This document shows, in pieces, positions 7,827 to 15,163 of a stretch of 33,447 nt of DNA. The stretch covers positions 1 to 33,447 of the forward strand of contig CAYLZO010000024.1 of the NCBI GenBank assembly GCA_964387775.1, read 5' to 3'. The DNA comes from CAYLZO01 sp964387775. Lineage in GTDB: Bacteria; Chloroflexota; Anaerolineae; JAAYZQ01. A program made the translations under genes and the position numbers. Position 1 is the first letter of the stretch; each line of letters opens with the position of its first letter. Below the pieces are notes generated by a model, which was given only the letters and a program-made list of their open reading frames with translations, searched no databases and was not told the DNA's origin.

Positions 7827-9062
7827 ATGTTTGACGCGATTTTGACGTCAGAGCAGAAGGCGCTGCGCGACGAGATACGCGATTTCGTCCGGTGGGTGCC
7901 ACGCCAGCTCATCCTGGACATGGACGCCGACCGGGTGCGTTACCCTCGCGAGTTCGTGGCTGAGGCGGCGCGTCGCAACCTGCTGGGCCTACGCTTTCCG
8001 GCCGAGTACGGCGGCCGCGGCCTGAAGTGGGTCGACGAGATCGTGGCCCTGGAAGAGGTGGGCGTGCTGGGCACCTCGCTGGCCTGTCTCTACTCGCTGC
8101 CCAGCATCGTGGGCGAGGCGATCCACGTCTTTGGCACGCCGGCCCAGAAGGAGCGCTGGCTGCGACCCATCATCGAGGGCCGGCTAACGGTGGCCGAAGC
8201 CCTTACCGAGCCTCGCGGCGGCTCGGACTTTTTCGGAACGACGACGACCGCCCGGCGCGAGGGGAACGAGTATGTCCTGGAGGGACAAAAGCGTTTCGTC
8301 GTTGGCGCGGAGGGGGCTGACGTGTTGCTGGTCTATGCCCGGACCAACCCCGACGCCCGGCCCCACGAAGGCTTGAGCCTCTTCCTGGTAGAGCGTGGGC
8401 CAGGCGTGGACATCGAGCACGTCTACGGGCTGATGGGCACGCGCGGCGGTGGCACGGGGCGCCTTCGTTTCCGTGAGGCGCGGGTGCCCGCGGAGAACCT
8501 GATCGGGCCGGAGAATGGTGCGGCGGCGATCTTTTACCAGATGATGATCCCGGAGCGGATGACAAGCGCAGCGGGGGCGCTGGGCATGGGGCGCGCCGCT
8601 CTGGAGGTGGCCGCCCGCTACTCAGATCGGCGAAAAGCGTTTGGCCAAAAGATCCGCAACTTTGAGGCGGTGAGCTTTAAGGTGGCCGACAGCATCACTC
8701 AGCTCGACGCGGCACGCATGTTGGTCTATGGTGCCGCCCGGGCTATCGATGCAGGCGACGATCCGCGCCGCTGTCGTCGGCTGGTGAGCGAGGCAAAGAA
8801 ATTCGCCACCGACACTGCCTGGCAGGTCGTCAACCACGCCATGCAGATCATGGGCGGCATCGGTTACACCGACGTCTATCCCATCGAGCGACTGCTGCGC
8901 GATACGCGGTTAATCATGATCTGGACGGGGACGAATGAGATCATGGACCTCATCATCCAGCACGAGTACTACCGCGAGTTGCTGGGCGACCGGGCCGGTG
9001 GCCGCGACGTCGAAGCCGATGCGCCCGAAGCCGGCCTGAGCGACGAGAAGGTCTACGCGTAA
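7827..9062 (+). CDS. Acyl-CoA dehydrogenase, isovaleryl/long-chain-type catalytic Glu
   Basis: A 411-residue FAD enzyme that would introduce a 2,3-double bond into an acyl-CoA and pass electrons to ETF. It shows the N-terminal helical domain (1-125), the middle beta domain with ALTEPRGGSD (125-134), and the C-terminal helical domain with RKAFGQKI (269-276), MGGIGYT (342-348) and WTGTNEIMD (366-374). At the usual catalytic position just before GTNEI there is T367 instead of Glu. E243 in MIPERM occupies the alternative position used by isovaleryl-CoA and long-chain dehydrogenases. The ATG at 7827 starts the conserved domain; the longer frame overlaps the previous gene. It is probably co-transcribed with the membrane genes, 25 bp upstream. 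It converges with the next gene, only 5 bp between stops. Confidence 0.92.
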   Translation: MFDAILTSEQKALRDEIRDFVRWVPRQLILDMDADRVRYPREFVAEAARRNLLGLRFPAEYGGRGLKWVDEIVALEEVGVLGTSLACLYSLPSIVGEAIHVFGTPAQKERWLRPIIEGRLTVAEALTEPRGGSDFFGTTTTARREGNEYVLEGQKRFVVGAEGADVLLVYARTNPDARPHEGLSLFLVERGPGVDIEHVYGLMGTRGGGTGRLRFREARVPAENLIGPENGAAAIFYQMMIPERMTSAAGALGMGRAALEVAARYSDRRKAFGQKIRNFEAVSFKVADSITQLDAARMLVYGAARAIDAGDDPRRCRRLVSEAKKFATDTAWQVVNHAMQIMGGIGYTDVYPIERLLRDTRLIMIWTGTNEIMDLIIQHEYYRELLGDRAGGRDVEADAPEAGLSDEKVYA

Positions 9063-9067
9063 TCGTC

Positions 9068-10360
9068 TCATCCCTCCCCCAACCAGCGGCGCAGACAATC
9101 GAGGGAATCCTGCATCATCTGCTGGGTGGTGGCGTCCTCGGCGCTGGTGGAGAAATAATGCTTCAACCCCTCGTAGGCGTAGAATTCGTAGGGCAGCCCC
9201 CGGCGCTCCAGCGCGTCGGCCAACTGCACGCTCTGAGAAAAGGGCGATAGTTCGTCGTCCACGCCGTGCAGCAGGCAGAGGGGCGGCAGGCCCTCCAGGT
9301 GGTAGATGACGCTGTACCGGAAATAGAGCTCAGGGCTGGTGTTGGGAAAGCCCAGGGCCATGAGCACCTGGTCAAAAGGGGGGCGGGCGTGGGCCGTGCC
9401 GGTCTCTACGTCGTGGCGAAAGGCGAACCCGTCGGCCATGCCGCCCAGCACGAGGCTCACGTCAAACTCGCCGGTGAGGGCCAACAGGCGGTAGGCGTGG
9501 ATCGAGGTAAAGCTGGCGCCGATGAGGCCCAGGCGCTCCGCGTCGGCGCGGGAGGGCACGCGCCCCCGGCGCACATATTCGAGCGCGGTCAGCAGGTCGG
9601 CGGCGTCCTCGTCGATGTCGATGCCGCGCAGGGGGTAACAGGCCAGCACGCTAAAGCCCTCGGCGGCAAAGGGCACGGGCACGATCTCCCAGGTGTGCAC
9701 CGGCCCCGGCAGGACGAGGAGCAGCGTTGGCAGCGCCCCCTGTTCATCCACCGGCTCGTATAGATGACAATCGTTCACCCACAGCCCGGCGCGCTCAAAG
9801 GCAAAGCTGGTGCGCAGCGCCCCGCTGGGAAATGGCGGCCCGACCTGAACCTCAACCGTGGGACTGACGACGAGCGAATCGTCCACGACGACGTCCGGCG
9901 GATGGATCGGCGTTAGCGTGAGGTCAGGGGCGAGGGCCTGGCGGTCAGAGCGGATGGTGACGGCGTCCTTGAAACACAAGCCGGCCAGGCAGGTCTGGGG
10001 CAGGGCGTCGTCGTAGCCGCGCTCCCCGGCGACGGGCACGTAGCGGCCCGGCGGCAAGCCGTCGATCTGGTAGCGGCCCTCGGCGTCGGTCGCGGCGGTG
10101 TAGGTGTCGCCCAGCGGCGAGGCGACCAGCGCCAGGGCATCGGCCACCGGCTGACCTTGAGTGTTCTGGACCGTGCCGGCGAGGCGGCCCGGCGGCTCGT
10201 CGCTGCGGACTTTTGGCCCGCCCAGCGCCTCGACGGCCTGGTAGTGGGCGACGTTGCGCAGGGCTGTGACCTCGGCGTTGGCGGTGTAAAGGAACCAGAA
10301 GAGGCCGAGCAGGAAAAGCCCGGCCAGGCCCAAAAGCGCCCAACGAAGTCCTTTGCGCAT
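9068..10360 (-). CDS. Membrane-anchored alpha/beta hydrolase with carboxypeptidase-regulatory-like domain
   Basis: A 430-residue protein with an N-terminal hydrophobic helix (about 7-26, uncleaved anchor or signal). A carboxypeptidase-regulatory-like beta domain follows at about 60-150 (GRLAGTVQNTQGQPVADA, then YQIDGLPPGRYV). Then comes an alpha/beta-hydrolase domain resembling dienelactone-hydrolase or acylaminoacyl-peptidase proteins. The candidate triad is Ser in GASFTS, Asp in HGVDDELSP and His in EGLKHYF. The nucleophile elbow is GxSxT rather than GxSxG, so activity is uncertain. The substrate is unknown; the domain would face the outside. It is the last gene of a likely operon with the TspO-like protein, 11 bp upstream. 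Confidence 0.75.
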   Translation of the reverse strand: MRKGLRWALLGLAGLFLLGLFWFLYTANAEVTALRNVAHYQAVEALGGPKVRSDEPPGRLAGTVQNTQGQPVADALALVASPLGDTYTAATDAEGRYQIDGLPPGRYVPVAGERGYDDALPQTCLAGLCFKDAVTIRSDRQALAPDLTLTPIHPPDVVVDDSLVVSPTVEVQVGPPFPSGALRTSFAFERAGLWVNDCHLYEPVDEQGALPTLLLVLPGPVHTWEIVPVPFAAEGFSVLACYPLRGIDIDEDAADLLTALEYVRRGRVPSRADAERLGLIGASFTSIHAYRLLALTGEFDVSLVLGGMADGFAFRHDVETGTAHARPPFDQVLMALGFPNTSPELYFRYSVIYHLEGLPPLCLLHGVDDELSPFSQSVQLADALERRGLPYEFYAYEGLKHYFSTSAEDATTQQMMQDSLDCLRRWLGEG

Positions 10361-10371
10361 GAGGGTTCAGA

Positions 10372-11175
10372 TCACCAGCGGTCGTGGACGCCGAGCTCCG
10401 GCATCGATCTCGCCCGGCGTTGGGCGCCCGGTGCGCCGCGGCGAATCCCCAGCAACAACGTCCCCAGCACCAAGCCGGCCAGGAAGGCGGCGGTGATGGC
10501 CACCAGGGGCGTATCGCTCTGCTCGACGGCGATGCCGACAAAGGCCCAGACGATGACGAGCACGTAGGCCACGTCGCCCCGGGTGAGGCTCATCAGGATG
10601 GTGATGCCCGTCGCCGCGACGAGCATGATGACGGCCCACCAGGCCGGGTCGATGCCCCAGCCGCTCCAGTTCAGGTAGTCGAGGAGGGAGGTGGCGTTGG
10701 CGATGGTCGCCACGCTGACCCAGCCCAGGTAGATGCTGAACGGCACCCGTACCAGCCACGTCTCGACCCTGGAAACCCGGCTGCGGCCGGTGCCCAGCAT
10801 CAGGTAGATGGCGATCAGGCTGAGCAGCAGCACGACCATGGCCACGATGGTCAGCTCAAAGACCTCGTAGTGCCACAAAAAGAGCCAGGCGACGTTGGCG
10901 GCGCAACTCAGCACGTAGAGCCAGCCGGTACGCCGCAGCCGGGGGTTCTCCCGCTGGGCGGGTAATGCCTGGTAGATCGAGTAGCCGACCAGGGCCAGGT
11001 AGATCAGGCCCCAGATGGCAAAGACGTAGCCGGCCGGCACAAAGTAGACGTCGAATCGATCCGAGATCTCGCCCGTGGTCAGGCCATTGAGGGGCAAGGC
11101 ATTGGCCAGGGCGTTGACGACGATGACGGCCAGGGTGGAGAGTACAACGGCGATCTGTCTGACGATGTCTTTCAC
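10372..11175 (-). CDS. TspO/MBR-related tryptophan-rich membrane protein
   Basis: A 267-residue protein with about eight predicted membrane helices. It has TspO-like features: FAIWGLIYLAL, a WLYVLSCAANVAWLFLWH segment, and tryptophans scattered in the helices. Standard TspO has five helices and about 160 residues, so this is the extended bacterial relative often annotated as tryptophan-rich sensory protein. TspO binds tetrapyrroles in some bacteria; whether this one does is unknown. The start is a GTG at 11175 with AAAGGGGG six bases upstream. A C-terminal basic tail (RRGAPGAQRRARS) is probably cytoplasmic. Confidence 0.72.
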   Translation of the reverse strand: MKDIVRQIAVVLSTLAVIVVNALANALPLNGLTTGEISDRFDVYFVPAGYVFAIWGLIYLALVGYSIYQALPAQRENPRLRRTGWLYVLSCAANVAWLFLWHYEVFELTIVAMVVLLLSLIAIYLMLGTGRSRVSRVETWLVRVPFSIYLGWVSVATIANATSLLDYLNWSGWGIDPAWWAVIMLVAATGITILMSLTRGDVAYVLVIVWAFVGIAVEQSDTPLVAITAAFLAGLVLGTLLLGIRRGAPGAQRRARSMPELGVHDRW

Positions 11176-11217
11176 GGGAAGCCCCCTTTCAACTCAACTT
11201 CGTGGCGAAATACTCGG

Positions 11218-11247
11218 TGACGAGCCGGCGATGTCCCCGGCTCGTCA
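11218..11247. repeat. 11-bp hairpin overlapping the DUF3795 stop codon
   Basis: TGACGAGCCGG (11218-11228) pairs perfectly with CCGGCTCGTCA (11237-11247) across an 8-nt loop. The minus-strand stop codon of the DUF3795 gene (11245-11247) is inside one arm. There is no clear U-tract. Confidence 0.6.
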
Positions 11248-11637
11248 CTCGTTGGCCAGAGACAGCCTGGCCCGGATGCCCTCCAGGGTCGCGCGCGCTG
11301 GCCGGGCGTAAGCAAAAAAACCTTCCAGGTCATCACAGAGCGTCAGCATCCGCTGCAAATCGGGACAGGGATACTCGTCGCAGTGGGCGCAGGTGGGCAC
11401 ATCCCGGCCCAGCGCGCAGGGGCGCATCTTGCAGTGCTGGCAGTAGCCGTTGAGCCGCCCGCCCTGGGTCTGGCAGCCGTCGCACAGAATGTCCCGGACG
11501 GTGAGGTGGGGCGCGTCAAAATAGGCGCGCCACTCGACGAGTACGTCTTCCAGGGCTGACGGCTCGTTGGCCTGGGTGGCGACGTAGGCCGGGCAGTGGC
11601 TACAGGAGACGCCGCAAAAGGCGATCATGCGCTCCAC
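11245..11637 (-). CDS. DUF3795 cysteine-rich protein
   Basis: A 130-residue soluble protein with the cysteine pattern of DUF3795: FCGVSCSHCPAY at the N-terminus, then CDGCQTQGG, YCQHCKMRPCA, and CAHCDEYPCPDL. The ten or so cysteines suggest a zinc or iron-sulfur site; the function is unknown. It starts with GTG at 11637 behind AGGAG, seven bases upstream; an ATG three codons in is possible. It lies ten bases downstream of the Tag-like gene, so the two share the promoter at 12238-12266. Confidence 0.82.
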   Translation of the reverse strand: MERMIAFCGVSCSHCPAYVATQANEPSALEDVLVEWRAYFDAPHLTVRDILCDGCQTQGGRLNGYCQHCKMRPCALGRDVPTCAHCDEYPCPDLQRMLTLCDDLEGFFAYARPARATLEGIRARLSLANE

Positions 11638-11647
11638 GGCCTGTCTC

Positions 11648-12112
11648 CTAGCCGGCGCCGTACTTGCGCCGGACCTTGTCGCTCACCTCGCCGACGTCCT
11701 CGCCGACGGCAAAGAGGTAGCGCCGGCCCGACTCGGCGCTCAGGTACTTGAAGCGGCCGCCCAGCTCCTTGGCCGTGGCCTCCACGCCCTCCGCCTCGAC
11801 CTTGTCTCGCAGCCAGGCGCCAAAAGAGCCGTGCTCGGCCGCGATCTGCTGCATCTCGCGGGCGTTCGCCACCGTGGCCCGGATCTTGGCCTTGTAGCGG
11901 ATGATGCGCTCGTCGTTGCTCAGCCGCTCGACGTCCACGTCGGTGAAATCGGCCACCTTGGCCACGTCAAAGCCCTCGAAGGCGTCCAAAAAGCCGTCCC
12001 ACTTGCCCAGGACCACCTGGCGGTTCAAGCCGCCCATAAAGATGACGGCCGTCATCATCTCCAGGTAGCTGGCGTCGTTTTCCGGTTGCTGTCCGGGTGT
12101 CAAGTTTCTCAT
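11648..12112 (-). CDS. Tag-like DNA glycosylase homologue, probably altered active site
   Basis: A 154-residue relative of 3-methyladenine DNA glycosylase I (Tag). The alignment is convincing through the helix-hairpin region: MTAVIFMGGLNRQVVLGKWDGFLDAFEGFDV, split by position at about 20-50, then DVERLSNDERIIRYKAKIRATVANARE. It is shorter than Tag (about 190), lacking the N-terminal CxW zinc site and the C-terminal Cys/His. In E. coli Tag the AGLSW loop is preceded by the catalytic-pocket Glu38 and followed by Trp46. Here those positions are hydrophobic and Arg, so methyladenine excision is doubtful. AGGAGG lies seven bases before the ATG. It is the first gene after the promoter at 12238-12266. 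Confidence 0.75.
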   Translation of the reverse strand: MRNLTPGQQPENDASYLEMMTAVIFMGGLNRQVVLGKWDGFLDAFEGFDVAKVADFTDVDVERLSNDERIIRYKAKIRATVANAREMQQIAAEHGSFGAWLRDKVEAEGVEATAKELGGRFKYLSAESGRRYLFAVGEDVGEVSDKVRRKYGAG

Positions 12113-12237
12113 AACGATTCCTCCTGTCGAGAGAGGGGATACCCCTCATCAGCTGGTGTTCGATCCCAGGCCTCGTATCCGAAACTCGGGAAAAGTCGGC
12201 GTCCCAAATCGGACGGATGAATCGGTCCTCACAGGAG

Positions 12238-12266
12238 AGTATAGCATACATCTCTGGCAGCGGCAA
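12238..12266 (-). promoter_or_regulatory. Sigma-70-type promoter for the Tag-like/DUF3795 genes
   Basis: Minus-strand TTGCCG (12261-12266), 17 nt, TATACT (12238-12243). Transcription would begin near 12231, giving a leader of about 118 nt before the ATG at 12112. The rest of the 12113-12356 gap holds no gene that I can see. Confidence 0.6.
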
Positions 12267-12294
12267 CCCCCGGGCTGCGGCTGAGAGATCAACG

Positions 12295-12325
12295 AACGGG
12301 GCGCCGCTGTTGGCGACGCCCCGTT
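12295..12325 (-). terminator. Hairpin downstream of PEP carboxykinase
   Basis: AACGGGGCG (12295-12303) and CGCCCCGTT (12317-12325) form a 9-bp stem, with a further CGCC/GGCG pairing possible inside the loop. It lies 32 bases after the pckG stop codon on that strand, but no U-tract follows, so it may be only a weak terminator. Confidence 0.45.
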
Positions 12326-12356
12326 GTCCATGGCCAGCTTCAGACTTCTCGCGCCT

Positions 12357-14330
12357 TTAAACCGTGCGAGTCCCGGCTGCCTCCATGAGCTGTTCCACCG
12401 AGACGATGGAGCCATACTCGGCCTTTAACGCCTCCAGGCCTGCTCGCTGCTCGGCATAGATCTCAAAGAGCGTGGCCGGCACGTCGTGCTCTTTGCGATA
12501 AGCCTCTTCCTGCAGGTCGATCCTGCCCAGCATATTGTCCACGTAGAAGGCGAACTGCTTGTCGTAGAGCGCCTTGGGATATTCCTTGTCGATCCCGGCA
12601 AAGAGCTCTTTGAGGTCCCCGTAGTGGGGGATCAAGCCGATGGGCGTGTCGATGGCCTCCACGTCGCCGTGGGCCCGGCGCTCCAGCCAGCCGAGCCAGA
12701 CTTTGACGTCGCGCTTCTCGCCCAGCAGGCCGCTGCCCTTCCCGCCCCGGGCCTCGTGGGTCAGGAAGTAGTTCAGCCCGGCCATGATTGGCTTGCTTTT
12801 CAACTTGTCCGAGTTGAAAAACTGGAACTGGGCGCGCATGTAATCGGACAGGGGGCCGGGGATGAAGGGCTCGTTGGCCCACGGCTGGCGCCGCACGCCC
12901 TTGGCCCCGACCTCGGTGGCGGTGGCGGCCGAGAGGATCGACGCGCCGATGACCACCCCGTGGTCGGGGTCCTTGGCCACCCAGACCGGCGGCATCGTGT
13001 CGCTGTCCCGGCCGCTGTAGGTGATGACCCGGATCTTGGCGCCGGCCGGATCTTGGGCTACTATCTCGTTGTAGTTGCCGATGGCCGTGTTGCGTACCGT
13101 GCAGCGCGCGTTCGGATGGGAGAGGGGGATCGGTGTGCCATTCGCGTCGGTCTTGCCCGCCCACCACTCGCCCTGGAAATTCACGCCTATCGTGGGCTGT
13201 TCTTCGCCTATGCCGATCCAGTACGGCACGCCGTGCTCGTCGATCAACACGTTGGACCAGATCACCTCCGCGCACTCGGACCGGAGACAGGCCATCAAGA
13301 AGGGATCGCTCTCGCGGTTCACATCCCGGACGATGCCAAAGATGCCACACTCGGGGTTGATGGCCCGCAGCGTCCCATCCCGGGCGATCCAGAGCTGGGC
13401 CAGGTCATCGCCGATGAAATCGGTGCCGGTCATGGCCGTCGTCGTCTTGCCACAGCCCGAGGGTGCTGCCCCGGCAAAGTAGGTCTTGCGCCCGCCGGGA
13501 CCGGTCAAGCCGGTGATGAACATGTGCTCCGAAAGCTCCCGTTCCTGGCGGAAATAGGTCGCCAGGTCCACGGCAAAGCGGTGATTGCCCTTTTTCAGCA
13601 GCAGGGTGTTGCCCGCGTAGGTGCAAAACAAGGCAAAGGTGGTCAGCCAGCTCCGGTCCATGAACACGCGGGCGTCGGGCAGGTCTTCCGGGCGGTTTGT
13701 CCCTTCGCTGTGCACGTTGGTGAAGAACAGGCCGGCTCGCTCCACTTCCTCGTCAAAGTGATCGTACACGTGCCGATAGAGGATGTTGGCCGAGTGCATG
13801 ACGTAGGTGGACGTCGTGATCTCCAGGGCGGGGATGGCCGCCCGGGCGCCGATAGGCCCCCGGCTGAAAAAGCCGACCAGGAGCGTCATCCCCCGGGCGA
13901 TGCCCGTCATCTTGGCCTTCACGTACTCGTACCCTTCGTCCCGCAGGATGCTCTTGGCCAGCACGCTGGTCTCCTCGCCGGGGTTGACGATATAGTACGT
14001 CCGGTCGATGATGCGCGCTTGTTCCTGGGGCAGGTCAAAGTGCAGCGTGTGGTCCCGCATGGCCACGGGGCACTCTTCCCCCTTGGCCAGGGCCATGATG
14101 CGCACGCGTCGCAAATCTGCGTCCGACCCGGTATTGACAAAGACCGCGTCGGGGTCGGTCATCGAGATGGCGTTGGCGATCTTGAGCAGGGCCTCCTCGT
14201 TGCCGATCTTGTCCAACTTGGCAACGTCTTTCGGTCCGCACCGGGTCTCGAACAGCGTTCTTGCTCCCTCCAGGGTGCGGATGCCGCCGATTTCTGTGAG
14301 GATGTCGCTGCCTTTTTTCAGTTCAAACAT
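12357..14330 (-). CDS. pckG: Phosphoenolpyruvate carboxykinase, GTP-dependent family
   Basis: A 657-residue cytoplasmic enzyme converting oxaloacetate and GTP to phosphoenolpyruvate, GDP and CO2 in gluconeogenesis. Length and motifs fit the GTP-type family. The nucleotide P-loop is AAPSGCGKTTTAM (288-300, Lys295) with the mobile active-site cysteine just before Gly-Lys. FIGDDLAQLWI gives the metal-binding acidic pair, and GTNRPEDLPDARVFMDRSW is conserved in the N-terminal half. The P-loop ends TTTAM where animal enzymes have TNLAM, so nucleotide preference should be tested. The ATG at 14330 starts MFELKKG; ribosome-site spacing is long. No operon partner is evident: 60 bp separate it from the upstream HEPN gene and 244 bp from the next gene downstream. 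Confidence 0.93.
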   Translation of the reverse strand: MFELKKGSDILTEIGGIRTLEGARTLFETRCGPKDVAKLDKIGNEEALLKIANAISMTDPDAVFVNTGSDADLRRVRIMALAKGEECPVAMRDHTLHFDLPQEQARIIDRTYYIVNPGEETSVLAKSILRDEGYEYVKAKMTGIARGMTLLVGFFSRGPIGARAAIPALEITTSTYVMHSANILYRHVYDHFDEEVERAGLFFTNVHSEGTNRPEDLPDARVFMDRSWLTTFALFCTYAGNTLLLKKGNHRFAVDLATYFRQERELSEHMFITGLTGPGGRKTYFAGAAPSGCGKTTTAMTGTDFIGDDLAQLWIARDGTLRAINPECGIFGIVRDVNRESDPFLMACLRSECAEVIWSNVLIDEHGVPYWIGIGEEQPTIGVNFQGEWWAGKTDANGTPIPLSHPNARCTVRNTAIGNYNEIVAQDPAGAKIRVITYSGRDSDTMPPVWVAKDPDHGVVIGASILSAATATEVGAKGVRRQPWANEPFIPGPLSDYMRAQFQFFNSDKLKSKPIMAGLNYFLTHEARGGKGSGLLGEKRDVKVWLGWLERRAHGDVEAIDTPIGLIPHYGDLKELFAGIDKEYPKALYDKQFAFYVDNMLGRIDLQEEAYRKEHDVPATLFEIYAEQRAGLEALKAEYGSIVSVEQLMEAAGTRTV

Positions 14331-14390
14331 ACTGTTATCCCGCTATTCCTTTCTCCAGTTTTCCACTTCTTCTTTGAAGTTCATTGGCTC

Positions 14391-14834
14391 TCATTCTGTA
14401 TGACCAGTAGACTGGTGCCTGTCCAAATCAAACCGAAGGCCAGTCTTGCTACGTAACAATCTCACAAGCTCCCACGCCAGGTCCAGGTCTGCCACGATTT
14501 CCTCACGGCTATAGGCTGTCGGCGGACCCGGGGGATAGCGGTCTTCCAGATAGTAGCGGGTCGCTCGCTCACAAAGCTCGATGTAGGGATCGTACAAGTC
14601 CCCTTCGAACCGGGAAACCCGATTGAGCAATACGTCCAGGTCGTGAATCCAGGGCGGGCGCTCCCCCTGAGAGACAAGATAGCCCTTCAGGTACTTTTCA
14701 ATCGCCTGCTGGACGTGATAGGCGATGGCGTCGGTGTGGCCATATTCGTCGTAGAGCAGTTGTGCTGTTTCGATGTCGTGGTCGCCTCGCTCGAACCACT
14801 CTATCACCTGCTGGCGTAGCCCTTGATCATCCAT
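14391..14834 (-). CDS. HEPN domain protein (toxin of MNT/HEPN pair)
   Basis: A 147-residue all-helical HEPN protein. The N-terminal part has the typical DIETAQLLYD and HVQQAIEKYLKGYLV helices. The sequence RPPWIHDLDVLL carries the R-x4-H motif of HEPN ribonuclease or AMPylation-target toxins. It overlaps the upstream nucleotidyltransferase gene by eight bases, the standard arrangement for an MNT/HEPN toxin-antitoxin module, in which the nucleotidyltransferase neutralises the HEPN protein. It lies between glcD and pckG with no link to either pathway, so it is probably an accessory insertion. Confidence 0.88.
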   Translation of the reverse strand: MDDQGLRQQVIEWFERGDHDIETAQLLYDEYGHTDAIAYHVQQAIEKYLKGYLVSQGERPPWIHDLDVLLNRVSRFEGDLYDPYIELCERATRYYLEDRYPPGPPTAYSREEIVADLDLAWELVRLLRSKTGLRFDLDRHQSTGHTE

Positions 14835-15150
14835 GGAGCACTTGGCCTTTATCCAGGATCTCCTGGATAAAAAAGTCGTTTATGGCCAATCGTCTTTCTA
14901 TCTCCTGAGGTGTGTAGACCAAAGGGGACACGGCTACTGGCCTATGGCGATCTCGCAGTAAACGCTTGATCTCCATCCAGCGGTCCAAAGGGCGTTTGTC
15001 CGTCTCCTTGATAATCAGCAAATCGAGATCGCTGTCGGCGTCGGGTGTACCGGAAGCGTATGAGCCAAAGAGGATTACTCGTTGCGGTGCGTAGTGGGCT
15101 ACCAATCTGTCTACGATCTCTTGAATCTCGGACCTGTCAAGGTGAGGCAT
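14827..15150 (-). CDS. MNT-family nucleotidyltransferase (antitoxin of MNT/HEPN pair)
   Basis: A 107-residue minimal nucleotidyltransferase. The catalytic signature GSYASGTPDADSDLDLLI contains the GSxxxG loop and the two metal-binding aspartates of SDLDL. Members of this family modify or bind their HEPN partner. The gene begins 13 bp after the glcD stop, with GGAGG six bases before its ATG, and may be read through from glcD. Its last eight bases overlap the HEPN start, giving translational coupling. Confidence 0.88.
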   Translation of the reverse strand: MPHLDRSEIQEIVDRLVAHYAPQRVILFGSYASGTPDADSDLDLLIIKETDKRPLDRWMEIKRLLRDRHRPVAVSPLVYTPQEIERRLAINDFFIQEILDKGQVLHG

Positions 15151-15163
15151 AACCTTCCTCCAC

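Noticed and set aside
9068..10360. A classical serine hydrolase triad with GxSxG
   Set aside because: The elbow reads GASFT, so I did not claim a proven active esterase or peptidase.
12295..12325. A riboswitch or convincing terminator after pckG
   Set aside because: A simple hairpin without U-tract or conserved RNA motif; listed only as a weak terminator.
12486..14456. A 656-codon plus-strand open frame opposite pckG
   Set aside because: It is the antisense shadow of a clear PEP carboxykinase gene; GC-rich third positions keep the opposite frame open. The translation is rich in Gly, Val, His and Ala, with no family signature.
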